Assembly: GCF_040676675.1 (NCBI RefSeq)
Contig: NZ_JBFAPK010000077.1
Coordinates: 1-5,721 of the forward strand
Origin: JBFAPK01 sp040676675
Lineage (GTDB): Bacteria; Actinomycetota; Actinomycetes; Mycobacteriales; Micromonosporaceae
Length of the DNA: 5,721 bases
Reading direction: 5' to 3'
The number at the start of each line of letters is the position of its first letter. Within the stretch, counting starts at the first letter, position 1. The translations under genes were made by a program, and so were the position numbers. Below, one piece after another: positions 1 to 5,646 of this stretch. Under the pieces are notes generated by a model, which searched no databases, had not been told where the DNA came from, and saw only the letters and a program-made list of their open reading frames with translations.

Positions 1-197
1 GCCAGATCAACCCGGCGGCGGCTCACTGCCGCTGCGGTCGTACGCGGATATAACCACCCCCGGCCAGCCAGCATTCCGCCGAAACCGTGCCGCCGCCCAC
101 ACCCAACCCACACAAACCACCCAACCAACGCAGACGACGCCACCCCACAACCCCGGACCGCGCCCCACCGCCACCCGTCACCTGAACACCAGAAGCG

Positions 198-425
198 CTA
201 CCCGACACCGACAACGCACCCGACGTCCAGGTAACGACGCATGCACCACGCCCAGGCACCCGAAAGCACGGCACAGCCGGCAACGGGAGCACCCGTGACT
301 GGTACGCCGGCGACGTCATAGGGGACGGATAACATCGCCGGCGTACCAGTCACGCGGGGCCGCTCCGCTCTGACGGCGAGTTCGAGTTCGTGCAGGAAGG
401 CGCTGTCGCCGGTTGGGGTGCTCAT
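198..425 (-). CDS. Possible small or broken hypothetical gene
   Basis: This minus-strand frame would encode 75 residues starting MSTPTGDSAFLHELELAVRA. The first 25-30 codons use mostly G/C at the third position and read like a genuine soluble N-terminus. A GGAG sits four bases before the ATG. Past about residue 40 the codon use loosens and the sequence becomes G/T-rich and Cys/Trp-containing, as if the original gene had been cut or replaced. The perfect inverted repeat at 294-354 lies inside it and encodes the near-mirrored segments RVTGTPA and GVPVTG. I recognise no family. It may be the 5' stub of a disrupted gene, a small unknown protein, or chance. Confidence 0.22.
   Translation of the reverse strand: MSTPTGDSAFLHELELAVRAERPRVTGTPAMLSVPYDVAGVPVTGAPVAGCAVLSGAWAWCMRRYLDVGCVVGVG
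294..354. repeat. Perfect 20-bp inverted repeat, 21-base loop
   Basis: The left arm 294-313 (CGTGACTGGTACGCCGGCGA) is the exact reverse complement of 335-354. After one mismatch, two further pairs (315-316 with 332-333) extend the stem. Neither side is followed by a T-tract, so a simple terminator is not the obvious reading. It lies close to the point where composition changes from ordinary GC-rich to the skewed tract on the left. Confidence 0.85.
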
Positions 426-634
426 GGGGCTCCGTCGCGTCGGTGACTTCTGGAACGGGTGGGGGGCCGCCGCGTGCCGGAGGTGGTGGCACCGTTCGCC
501 ACGATCGTCGTGGCCAACCTCCGGTACGCCGGATTTCCGTCGCGGTCCCGGTGGAAGCTGAGACCGGGCAGCACCGTGCGCTGTGACAACCCGACCCGGT
601 GACCCGGGCCGCCCGGCCCTGTTCGCTGGATCAC
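422..634 (-). CDS. Possible small hypothetical ORF upstream of the 198-425 frame
   Basis: This is a 70-residue minus-strand frame starting from GTG at 634, rich in Arg, Thr and Gly. Third positions are mostly G or C, which is weak support for coding. Its TGA overlaps the ATG of the next frame as ATGA (422-425), the classic arrangement for translational coupling. Against it: there is no obvious ribosome site, no family resemblance, a TAG 39 bases upstream in frame, and its 5' end lies close to the leader of the divergent gene at 717. It is reported only because the overlap and codon bias make it worth testing. Confidence 0.15.
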   Translation of the reverse strand: MIQRTGPGGPGHRVGLSQRTVLPGLSFHRDRDGNPAYRRLATTIVANGATTSGTRRPPTRSRSHRRDGAP

Positions 635-700
635 GCGGGACGGGTGGTCACAACCCGGGCGGCTGTCCGGTCTCTACGGGCGAGAGGACAACTCATCCAC

Positions 701-708
701 AAGGAAGG
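701..708 (+). promoter_or_regulatory. Ribosome binding site fixing the GTG start at 717
   Basis: AAGGAAGG ends eight bases before the GTG. It is a strong site by the standard of this window and supports GTG as the start. A second AGGA at 711-714 lies too close to act. Confidence 0.75.
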
Positions 709-716
709 CCAGGAAA

Positions 717-1454
717 GTGAAGATCGCTGTCATCGGTGGTACCGGCCTCATCGGGTCGCAGGTGGTCAAGATCCTGAACGCGGGCGGGCACGAGGCGGTG
801 CCGCACTCGCCCTCCACGGGAGTGGACCTGCTCAGCGGGCAGGGCCTCGCCGAGGCGCTGGCCGGCGCCGACGTGGTGGTCAACCTGACCAACTCGCCGA
901 CCTTCGACGACGCCTCGCCCGCGTACTTCCAGACCACCATGGACAACCTGCTCGCGGCCGCCGGGTCCGCCGGCGTCGGGCACGCCGTCATCCTGTCGAT
1001 CGTGGGCGCCGACCAGGTACCGGGCCTGGTCTACTACCGCGCCAAGGTGCTCCAGGAGGAGATCCTCAAGGCCGGCCCGGTGCCGTACTCGATCGTCCGT
1101 TCCACGCAGTTCTTCGAGTTCGTCGACGCGGTGCTCTCCTGGACCGCCGACGAGAACAGCGTCCGCCTGCCCGCCACGCTCGTCCAGCCCATCGCCGCGG
1201 CCGACGTCGCCCAGGCCGTGGCCGAGGTCAGCGTCGGCGCGCCGCTGCGGGGCACCCGTAACATCGCCGGCCCGGACGTCTTCCCGCTCGACGAGTTGGG
1301 TCGGATCACCCTCGCCGCGCGTGGCGACCGGCGCACCGTCGTCACCGACGACACCGCCGGGATGTTCGCCGCCGCCTCGGGCGACGCCCTCATCGCTCCC
1401 AAGGAAGGCGCCATGATCGCCAAGACCTCGTACCGGGAGTGGATCGCGCGCTGA
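717..1454 (+). CDS. NmrA-like NAD(P)H-binding atypical SDR oxidoreductase
   Basis: The product has 245 residues and a complete Rossmann fold of the atypical short-chain dehydrogenase / NmrA-like type. Residues 1-13 (MKIAVIGGTGLIG) give the first beta strand and the GxxGxxG dinucleotide-binding loop. A second strand follows at about 51-58 (ADVVVNLT), then the active-site region LSIVG near 93-97, and YYRAK at 106-110 matching YxxxK. The C-terminal part (about 150-245) resembles the substrate-binding half of NAD(P)H-binding SDRs. It probably acts in the cytoplasm on a small carbonyl compound or quinone, or serves as a redox sensor; the substrate cannot be read from sequence. The GTG start at 717 is supported by AAGGAAGG at 701-708, eight bases upstream. 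The stop is followed at once by a strong hairpin (1461-1493), so it may be monocistronic. Confidence 0.93.
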   Translation: MKIAVIGGTGLIGSQVVKILNAGGHEAVPHSPSTGVDLLSGQGLAEALAGADVVVNLTNSPTFDDASPAYFQTTMDNLLAAAGSAGVGHAVILSIVGADQVPGLVYYRAKVLQEEILKAGPVPYSIVRSTQFFEFVDAVLSWTADENSVRLPATLVQPIAAADVAQAVAEVSVGAPLRGTRNIAGPDVFPLDELGRITLAARGDRRTVVTDDTAGMFAAASGDALIAPKEGAMIAKTSYREWIAR

Positions 1455-1460
1455 CCCGCC

Positions 1461-1493
1461 GCGGGCCCGCACGGGTGCGACGTGCGGGCCCGC
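1461..1493 (+). terminator. Terminator-like hairpin after the NmrA-like gene
   Basis: This is a perfect 13-bp stem (1461-1473 with 1481-1493, nearly all G/C) with a 7-base loop, starting six bases after the stop codon. There is no U-tract downstream, which is common for actinomycete hairpin terminators. It contains the GTG at 1482, the longest possible start of the next frame, which argues that the next gene begins further down at 1539. Confidence 0.65.
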
Positions 1494-1538
1494 CGGATCG
1501 GCAGTTCACAGTCAGCGGCGAGAAAGGGCGGTACCGAG

Positions 1539-2153
<615 letters not shown>

Positions 2154-2188
2154 ACACGCGGTCGTCCCCCGCCGGCGTCGGGCCGCAA

Positions 2189-2280
2189 GGAACGATCCCG
2201 ACTGGACGAACGAGCCCGACCGGAGCGAAGGAGCCCGGCCGGAACGAACGAGCCCGGCCGGAACGAACGAACCGGGCGGG
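2189..2280. repeat. Four imperfect 18-19-base tandem repeats between convergent genes
   Basis: Units start at 2197, 2215, 2234 and 2253 and follow the pattern CCCGgCcGGAaCGAACGAG. The last two are identical over 18 bases; the first two have a few substitutions. A partial unit (GGAACGAT) precedes them. They fill most of the gap between the stop of the TMEM175-type gene and the stop of marR. Short stems are possible (GTCGGG 2177-2182 with CCCGAC 2197-2202; GCCCGG 2252-2257 with CCGGGC 2272-2277), so the tract may help end transcription from both sides. Confidence 0.7.
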
Positions 2281-2281
2281 A

Positions 2282-2728
2282 TCAGTCCGTGCCGCGATCC
2301 GCTCCCTGGGCGGGCCACGAACCCATCCGCTCAATGATCTTTTCGAGCGCGCTCCGCAGGTGCCGCCGCTCGTCCTCGGTCAGCGTCGCCGTGGCGTGCT
2401 CGGCGAGCCGCCGCCGCGCCGCCTCGACCGGCCCCTGGGCCTCGCGCGCCTTGTCGGTGAGGTGCAGCCGGACCAGGCGTCCGTCGGCGGGATCGCGGCG
2501 CCGGACGAGCAGCCCGGCCGCCTCCATCCGGGTGGCGGTGTTGACCACGGTCGGGGTACTGACCTGGAGCCGGCCCGCCAGCTCGCCCGGCGTCAACCCG
2601 TCCGTCTGCCAGAGAACCTCCAGTACGAGGTTCTGCCCGATCCGTACGCCGTGCGCACTCATCGCCTCGTCCGAGGCGGCCCGCAGCAGCTTGTGCGCGC
2701 GGGTGAACAGCCTGAGCAGTTCGGTCAT
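2282..2728 (-). CDS. MarR-family transcriptional regulator
   Basis: The product has 148 residues from ATG 2728 (150 if GTG 2734 is used), the normal MarR length. Numbered from ATG 2728, a helical N-terminus (MTELLRLFTRAHKLLRAASD) forms part of the dimer interface. The winged helix-turn-helix spans about 34-91: LTPGELAGRLQVSTPTVVNT (recognition helix about 58-70), then the wing RRRDPADGRLVRLHLT with the family hallmark DxRxxxxxLT. Long C-terminal helices (about 93-136) complete the dimer. Such proteins are usually repressors released by small phenolic or oxidising ligands. The gene is divergent from the epimerase-like gene at 2852, and the shared region holds two matched palindromes, so regulation of that neighbour and itself is the natural inference. 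There is no Shine-Dalgarno site. A TAGAAT hexamer ending six bases before the ATG suggests a leaderless message starting at the ATG. Confidence 0.93.
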   Translation of the reverse strand: MTELLRLFTRAHKLLRAASDEAMSAHGVRIGQNLVLEVLWQTDGLTPGELAGRLQVSTPTVVNTATRMEAAGLLVRRRDPADGRLVRLHLTDKAREAQGPVEAARRRLAEHATATLTEDERRHLRSALEKIIERMGSWPAQGADRGTD

Positions 2729-2734
2729 CGACAC

Positions 2735-2740
2735 ATTCTA
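2735..2740 (-). promoter_or_regulatory. Candidate -10 box of marR (leaderless)
   Basis: TAGAAT on the minus strand fits the TAnnnT pattern. It is followed by exactly six bases and then the ATG at 2728, which would put the transcription start at the A of the start codon. No good -35 is visible 17-19 bases upstream. Confidence 0.45.
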
Positions 2741-2765
2741 GGAACGCCGAACCGGTGGGCAGATT

Positions 2766-2783
2766 TCGTTTGCACGCTAACGA
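2766..2783. promoter_or_regulatory. Predicted MarR operator O1
   Basis: TCGTTTGC-AC-GCTAACGA is an 18-bp palindrome with one mismatched pair, the size typical of MarR-family operators. It overlaps the candidate -35 (TTGCAC, 2770-2775) of the epimerase-like gene and lies just upstream of the expected marR -35. It is 14/18 identical to the second site at 2801. Confidence 0.6.
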
Positions 2784-2799
2784 CCTGCCGGCGTACCGT
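2770..2799 (+). promoter_or_regulatory. Candidate promoter of the epimerase-like gene
   Basis: TTGCAC (2770-2775) and TACCGT (2794-2799, TAnnnT pattern) are separated by 18 bases, predicting a start near 2806 and a leader of about 46 bases. The two predicted operators overlap its -35 and its start point, so bound repressor would block it. Confidence 0.4.
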
Positions 2800-2800
2800 G

Positions 2801-2818
2801 TCGTTAGCCAGCTATCGA
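2801..2818. promoter_or_regulatory. Predicted MarR operator O2
   Basis: TCGTTAGC-CA-GCTATCGA has the same half-sites and two-base centre as O1, again with one mismatched pair. The two centres are 35 bp apart. The inner arms of O1 and O2 also form a perfect 9-bp inverted repeat (2776-2784 with 2800-2808). It would cover the predicted transcription start of the downstream gene. Confidence 0.6.
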
Positions 2819-2840
2819 CCTGGCTCGTGTGATCTTTCCT

Positions 2841-2846
2841 GGAGGA
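2841..2846 (+). promoter_or_regulatory. Ribosome binding site fixing the ATG start at 2852
   Basis: GGAGGA lies five bases before ATG 2852. It decides the start of a reading frame that otherwise stays open far upstream, to 1439, through other genes. Confidence 0.85.
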
Positions 2847-2851
2847 CCCGA

Positions 2852-3889
2852 ATGATCCTGGTGACCGGCGGACTCGGTTTCATCGGCGCGCACACCGCGC
2901 GTGGCCTGCTCGACCTCGGGCAGCCGTGCGTGCTCGGCCAGCGCCGCGTCGGCCCCCTGCCCGACCTGCTCGCCGCGCCGGCCCACGGCGGACCGGGCAC
3001 GCCGGTCGCACCGCCGGGCGCGACGGCCACGGCCGCGGCGACGGCGGCCGTCGCGGCGCTGGACTGTACCGACCTCGCGAGTGTGCTGGCCGTCGGCGAG
3101 CGGTACGAGATCAGCGGCATCGTGCACCTGGCCTCGACCAGCCTGGGCTCGCAGCCGCTCGACGGGCTCTGGTCCAGCACGAGCGCCCTGCTCAACGTGC
3201 TCCGCGCCGCGCAGCACTGGGGAGTCCGGCGGGTCGTGGTGGCCAGCACCATCGGTGTCTACGCCGGCATCCACGCGGACGTCTACCGGGAGGATGAGCC
3301 GCTGCCGGTGCCGAGCCCACACCTGATCCCCGCCCAGAAGAAGAGTACCGAGATCATCGCCGACGCGGTGGCGGGCGGTACCGGAATCGAGATCGTCAGC
3401 GTCCGGATCGGCGCGATCTGGGGGCCGCTCGGCCGGCCGTCCTCGCCCTTCTTCGGCGCGCCGCAGCTGGTCCACGCGGCCGTGGCCGGGACGAGCGGCG
3501 GGACGAGCGGCGGGACGAGCGGCGGGACTCCGGGCCAGGCCACGGGCGCGGCAGGGCCGTACGCGGAGGACGGGGTCGACATGTGCTACGCCCCGGACTG
3601 CGGCCGGGCCATCGCGCTGTTGCAGACCACGCCGGGGCTGCGCCACCGGACGTACAACGTCGGTAGCGGCCGGATCACCACCAACCGCGAGGTGGCCGAG
3701 GCGGTCGTGCGGGCCGTACCGGGGGCGGCGCCCGTCCTTGCCGAGGGGCGCGGGCCGCACGCGCCAGCCCGGGACGCGCACCTCGACATCGAACGGCTGC
3801 GCACCGACACCGGCTTCGCCCCCCGCTACGACCTCGATGCCGCGGTCACCGACTACGTACGGTGGCTGCGGGCCGGACACGACCGTTAG
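2852..3889 (+). CDS. NAD(P)-dependent epimerase/dehydratase-like protein (extended SDR)
   Basis: The product has 345 residues and an extended-SDR fold. MILVTGGLGFIG (1-12) carries the GxxGxxG cofactor loop. GIVHLAST (89-96) is the strand near the cofactor, VVVASTIGVYAG (128-139) matches the usual SSxxVYG active-site strand, and SVRIGAIWGP (183-192) the conserved RxxxxxGP segment. TYNVGSGR (267-274) and a C-terminal DIERLRTDTGFAPRYDL helix-loop (312-328) are typical of nucleotide-sugar epimerases and relatives. Oddly, the YxxxK motif reads IPAQK (159-163): the lysine is present but tyrosine is isoleucine, so catalysis may be altered or lost. An Ala/Thr-rich insert lies at 56-69 and GTSG repeats at 213-226. 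The gene is divergent from marR and probably repressed by it. Its stop overlaps the convergent GNAT stop by four bases. The substrate is unknown. Confidence 0.92.
   Translation: MILVTGGLGFIGAHTARGLLDLGQPCVLGQRRVGPLPDLLAAPAHGGPGTPVAPPGATATAAATAAVAALDCTDLASVLAVGERYEISGIVHLASTSLGSQPLDGLWSSTSALLNVLRAAQHWGVRRVVVASTIGVYAGIHADVYREDEPLPVPSPHLIPAQKKSTEIIADAVAGGTGIEIVSVRIGAIWGPLGRPSSPFFGAPQLVHAAVAGTSGGTSGGTSGGTPGQATGAAGPYAEDGVDMCYAPDCGRAIALLQTTPGLRHRTYNVGSGRITTNREVAEAVVRAVPGAAPVLAEGRGPHAPARDAHLDIERLRTDTGFAPRYDLDAAVTDYVRWLRAGHDR
3488..3528 (+). repeat. 12-bp in-frame minisatellite in the epimerase-like gene
   Basis: There are three exact copies of GGGACGAGCGGC (3488-3499, 3500-3511, 3512-3523) and five bases of a fourth. 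They encode Gly-Thr-Ser-Gly repeats at residues 213-224. The unit is a multiple of three, so copy-number change would keep the frame. Confidence 0.95.
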
Positions 3890-4407
3890 GCGGCGACGAG
3901 GTCCTTGCCGTAGAAGATCTCCGCGTACCGGTCGTCGTGGTACGCGGAGATCTCCGCGTACCCGTGCCGGGTGTAGAGGGCGCGGGCCTCGACCAGGTCG
4001 AGCCGGGTGTCGAGGACGATCCGCTCCGCCCCGAGGCCCCGCGCCGACCGCTCCGCCGCGTCGAGCAGCCGCGCTCCCCCGCCGGTGCCGCGGTACGCCG
4101 GGCGCACGAACACCCGGGTCAGCTCGACGGTACGGGCCTCGCGTACCCGCAGGCCCGCACAGCCGGCCGGCTCGTCGCCGTAGCGGCCGAGCAGGAACAG
4201 ACCGGTCGGCGCGGCGAGATCGTCGCTGGTCGACTCGGCGAGCCCGGTCTCGATCTCCTCAACGGTCGAGCGGCGGCCCTGGTGGAGCAGGTAGTAGCGG
4301 TCGCTCACCTCGACGTAGTAGTCCCGCAGCAGCGCGGCGGCCTCGGTGCTGTCGACGGGGTGCGGCGAGACGATCCAGTCGCGCTCGGCGGGAACCTTGA
4401 CGATCAC
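3886..4407 (-). CDS. GNAT-family N-acetyltransferase
   Basis: The product has 173 residues, with one GNAT domain filling nearly the whole chain. Motif A is clear at 98-115 (RVFVRPAYRGTGGGARLL), including the acetyl-CoA pyrophosphate loop RGTGGG (106-111) after the beta-4 strand VELTRVFV. Motif B follows as IVLDTRLDLVEARALYTRHGYAEI (130-153), with the family's LYxxxGY segment. The end (SAYHDDRYAEIFYGKDL) resembles GNATs that finish with an aromatic residue-x-K-x-L. It would transfer an acetyl group from acetyl-CoA to an amine; the acceptor is unknown. The start is GTG 4407. There is no close Shine-Dalgarno site, but TATTTT (4414-4419) ends six bases before it, suggesting a leaderless message. 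It lies 87 bases after luxR on the same strand. The stop TAA overlaps the convergent gene's TAG. A strong palindrome (3915-3962) sits in its 3' end. Confidence 0.93.
   Translation of the reverse strand: MIVKVPAERDWIVSPHPVDSTEAAALLRDYYVEVSDRYYLLHQGRRSTVEEIETGLAESTSDDLAAPTGLFLLGRYGDEPAGCAGLRVREARTVELTRVFVRPAYRGTGGGARLLDAAERSARGLGAERIVLDTRLDLVEARALYTRHGYAEISAYHDDRYAEIFYGKDLVAA
3915..3962. repeat. Three-copy palindromic element in the 3' end of the GNAT gene
   Basis: The 15-mer AGATCTCCGCGTACC occurs at 3915-3929, inverted at 3939-3953 and direct again at 3948-3962. The first two form a perfect 15-bp hairpin with a 9-base loop; the last two fuse into a perfect 24-bp palindrome centred on AGATCT. 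In protein terms it encodes YAEI twice, 11 residues apart. It begins 26 bases after the stop of the convergent epimerase-like gene, so it may act as that gene's terminator while lying inside the GNAT coding sequence. Confidence 0.85.
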
Positions 4408-4413
4408 AGCGGG

Positions 4414-4419
4414 AAAATA
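4414..4419 (-). promoter_or_regulatory. Candidate -10 box of the GNAT gene (leaderless)
   Basis: TATTTT on the minus strand is followed by six bases and the GTG at 4407, the same spacing as at marR. It is one of the few A/T runs in this part of the window. No -35 match is visible. GGAAGGGG at 4424-4431 lies 16 bases before the start codon, too far for a normal ribosome site. Confidence 0.4.
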
Positions 4420-4451
4420 CCGCCCCTTCCAGCCACGGGCCCACCGGTTAA

Positions 4452-4487
4452 CGCCGGCCCGGGCCCGCGCACCCGCCGGTGCCGGCG
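4452..4487 (-). terminator. Possible hairpin between luxR and the GNAT gene
   Basis: A 7-bp G/C stem (4452-4458 with 4481-4487) closes over a GC-rich interior just after the luxR stop. There is no T-tract. It may end the luxR message, consistent with the separate promoter proposed for the GNAT gene. Confidence 0.3.
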
Positions 4488-4494
4488 CTGCCGT

Positions 4495-5598
4495 TCACGT
4501 GCGGGCTCGGGGTACCTTTCGGGAGATCCGCACCAGTGGACGGGGCACGTACAGGCCCAGTCGCAGGGCCCGTACGGCGGCCAGGGTCCGGCTCGGCGTC
4601 CTGAGCTTCGCCAGGATGTGCTCGACGTGCGCGGCGACGGTGCGTTCGGCGATGAACAGCTCCGCCGCCATCCGCTGGTTCGGCCAGCCCTCGACGAGCA
4701 GCCCAAGGATCTCCAACTCCCGCGGCGTCACCCCCCACAGGTCACCCGGGGGCGAGAGGATGACGGCCGCCACCATCGGAAGCCGGGCCGGGCTGGCGCT
4801 CGCCAGCACCGTCACCCGGAGATACCCGCTTCCCGATGACGTCCGGTCCGGGCAGAGGAACGAGCGGAAGCGGTGGCCCTCCCGTACCGCCTGGCCTGCG
4901 ACGGCGAGCACCGGGGAGTCGACCGCGAGCAGCGGATGGAGCGGCAGGCCGGGTAGCGGGAGCGGGTCACCGGCCCGGGTGAGCACGACCCCGGCCAGCG
5001 CTCCCGCCACGATGCGGCTGAGCTCGACGAAGGTCCGCCTCGGGTCGACCGCCTGCGCGATGACCGGTGCCAACGCGCCGAGGAGTTCCCGTACGCCGTC
5101 GCTGGGCGGAGTCGCCGTGTCGGTGTGCGTGAGCAGCAGCCCCAGGTGGGTACCGTCCGAGTCGACCAGGCCCACCGAGATCCCCTCCCGGAACCCGGCC
5201 GGAGCGAGGTAGTCCGCCCAGACCCGCAGCTCCTGCGGAGGAAACGGCACGTCGCACAGGCGCATCGGAGGCTGGGGCCGGTTCAGTTCGAGTAGCCGCA
5301 TCTCGTCGTACATCTCCGGCGTACGCAGATAGGCGGCGCTCGCCTCGTCGTAGCCGGAGATGACGACCGGGCCATAGGTGCCCCGTACGGGATCGAACAG
5401 CATCACCGCCGCCGCCTCGAAGTGGATGAGCCGGCGTAACGGCTCCAGCAGCGCCTCGGCCCGCTCCTCGATCCGGCCCGACATCGAGGCGATCCGGCCG
5501 ACCTCGATCGCCAACTCCACCGCGGAGGCCGGCAGCCCCGTCACACCGCCGTGGCGGAGCGGCGGTCCACCGGCGGCGGGCCCGGATGCAACTGTCAT
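4495..5598 (-). CDS. GAF-domain LuxR-type transcriptional regulator
   Basis: The product has 367 residues from ATG 5598 (382 if GTG 5643 is used). Residues about 25-185 look like a GAF sensor: a helix, FEAAAVMLFDP, GPVVISGYD, a central variable loop and REGISVGLVDSDGTHLGLLL. Residues about 190-285 form a region I cannot assign, with strands such as GYLRVTVLAS. The C-terminus (about 289-345) is a canonical LuxR helix-turn-helix: GVTPRELEILGLLVEGWPNQ, then MAAELFIAERTVAAHVEHIL and KL. There is no receiver domain and no P-loop, so it is a one-component regulator, probably sensing a small molecule or redox state; the ligand is unknown. ATG 5598 is preferred because GTG 5643 lies seven bases from a terminator-like hairpin, leaving no room for a promoter. 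Neither start has a good ribosome site. Confidence 0.9.
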   Translation of the reverse strand: MTVASGPAAGGPPLRHGGVTGLPASAVELAIEVGRIASMSGRIEERAEALLEPLRRLIHFEAAAVMLFDPVRGTYGPVVISGYDEASAAYLRTPEMYDEMRLLELNRPQPPMRLCDVPFPPQELRVWADYLAPAGFREGISVGLVDSDGTHLGLLLTHTDTATPPSDGVRELLGALAPVIAQAVDPRRTFVELSRIVAGALAGVVLTRAGDPLPLPGLPLHPLLAVDSPVLAVAGQAVREGHRFRSFLCPDRTSSGSGYLRVTVLASASPARLPMVAAVILSPPGDLWGVTPRELEILGLLVEGWPNQRMAAELFIAERTVAAHVEHILAKLRTPSRTLAAVRALRLGLYVPRPLVRISRKVPRART

Positions 5599-5646
5599 CA
5601 CCTGCGTAACGCGGCGGGGCTTGGCAGGAAACGCACCGGGCACGAG

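Larger units (their letters stand above)
1..716. other. Long stretch without a confident gene
   Basis: I find no recognisable protein family, tRNA or rRNA here. Bases about 54-290 are strongly skewed: the + strand is rich in C and A with few G or T, so the minus strand is G/T-rich and unlike the genes to the right. A small hairpin with an 8-bp stem (15-22 with 28-35, one G-U pair, 5-base loop) lies at the left edge and could end a gene outside the window. A perfect 20-bp inverted repeat lies at 294-354. Two overlapping minus-strand frames (198-425 and 422-634) are listed separately with low confidence. Bases 635-716 are the leader of the gene at 717; I could not identify a convincing -10 or -35 box there. 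Confidence 0.6.

Noticed and set aside
11..40. tRNA or terminator at the left edge
   Set aside because: The 8-bp hairpin is real but there is no cloverleaf, no T-tract and no visible gene to end. It is noted only within the 1-716 description.
599..1261. Plus-strand 220-residue Arg/Ala-rich frame overlapping the NmrA-like gene
   Set aside because: The arginine/alanine-rich low-complexity translation is typical of a shifted frame of a GC-rich gene, and the 717-1454 frame has a clear family match.
2804..3880. Minus-strand 358-residue frame opposite the epimerase-like gene
   Set aside because: No domain is visible and the composition is that of an antisense shadow; the plus-strand gene has family motifs throughout.
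3862..4839. Plus-strand 325-residue frame across the GNAT gene and the luxR 3' end
   Set aside because: It crosses two well-supported minus-strand genes and has no recognisable motif.
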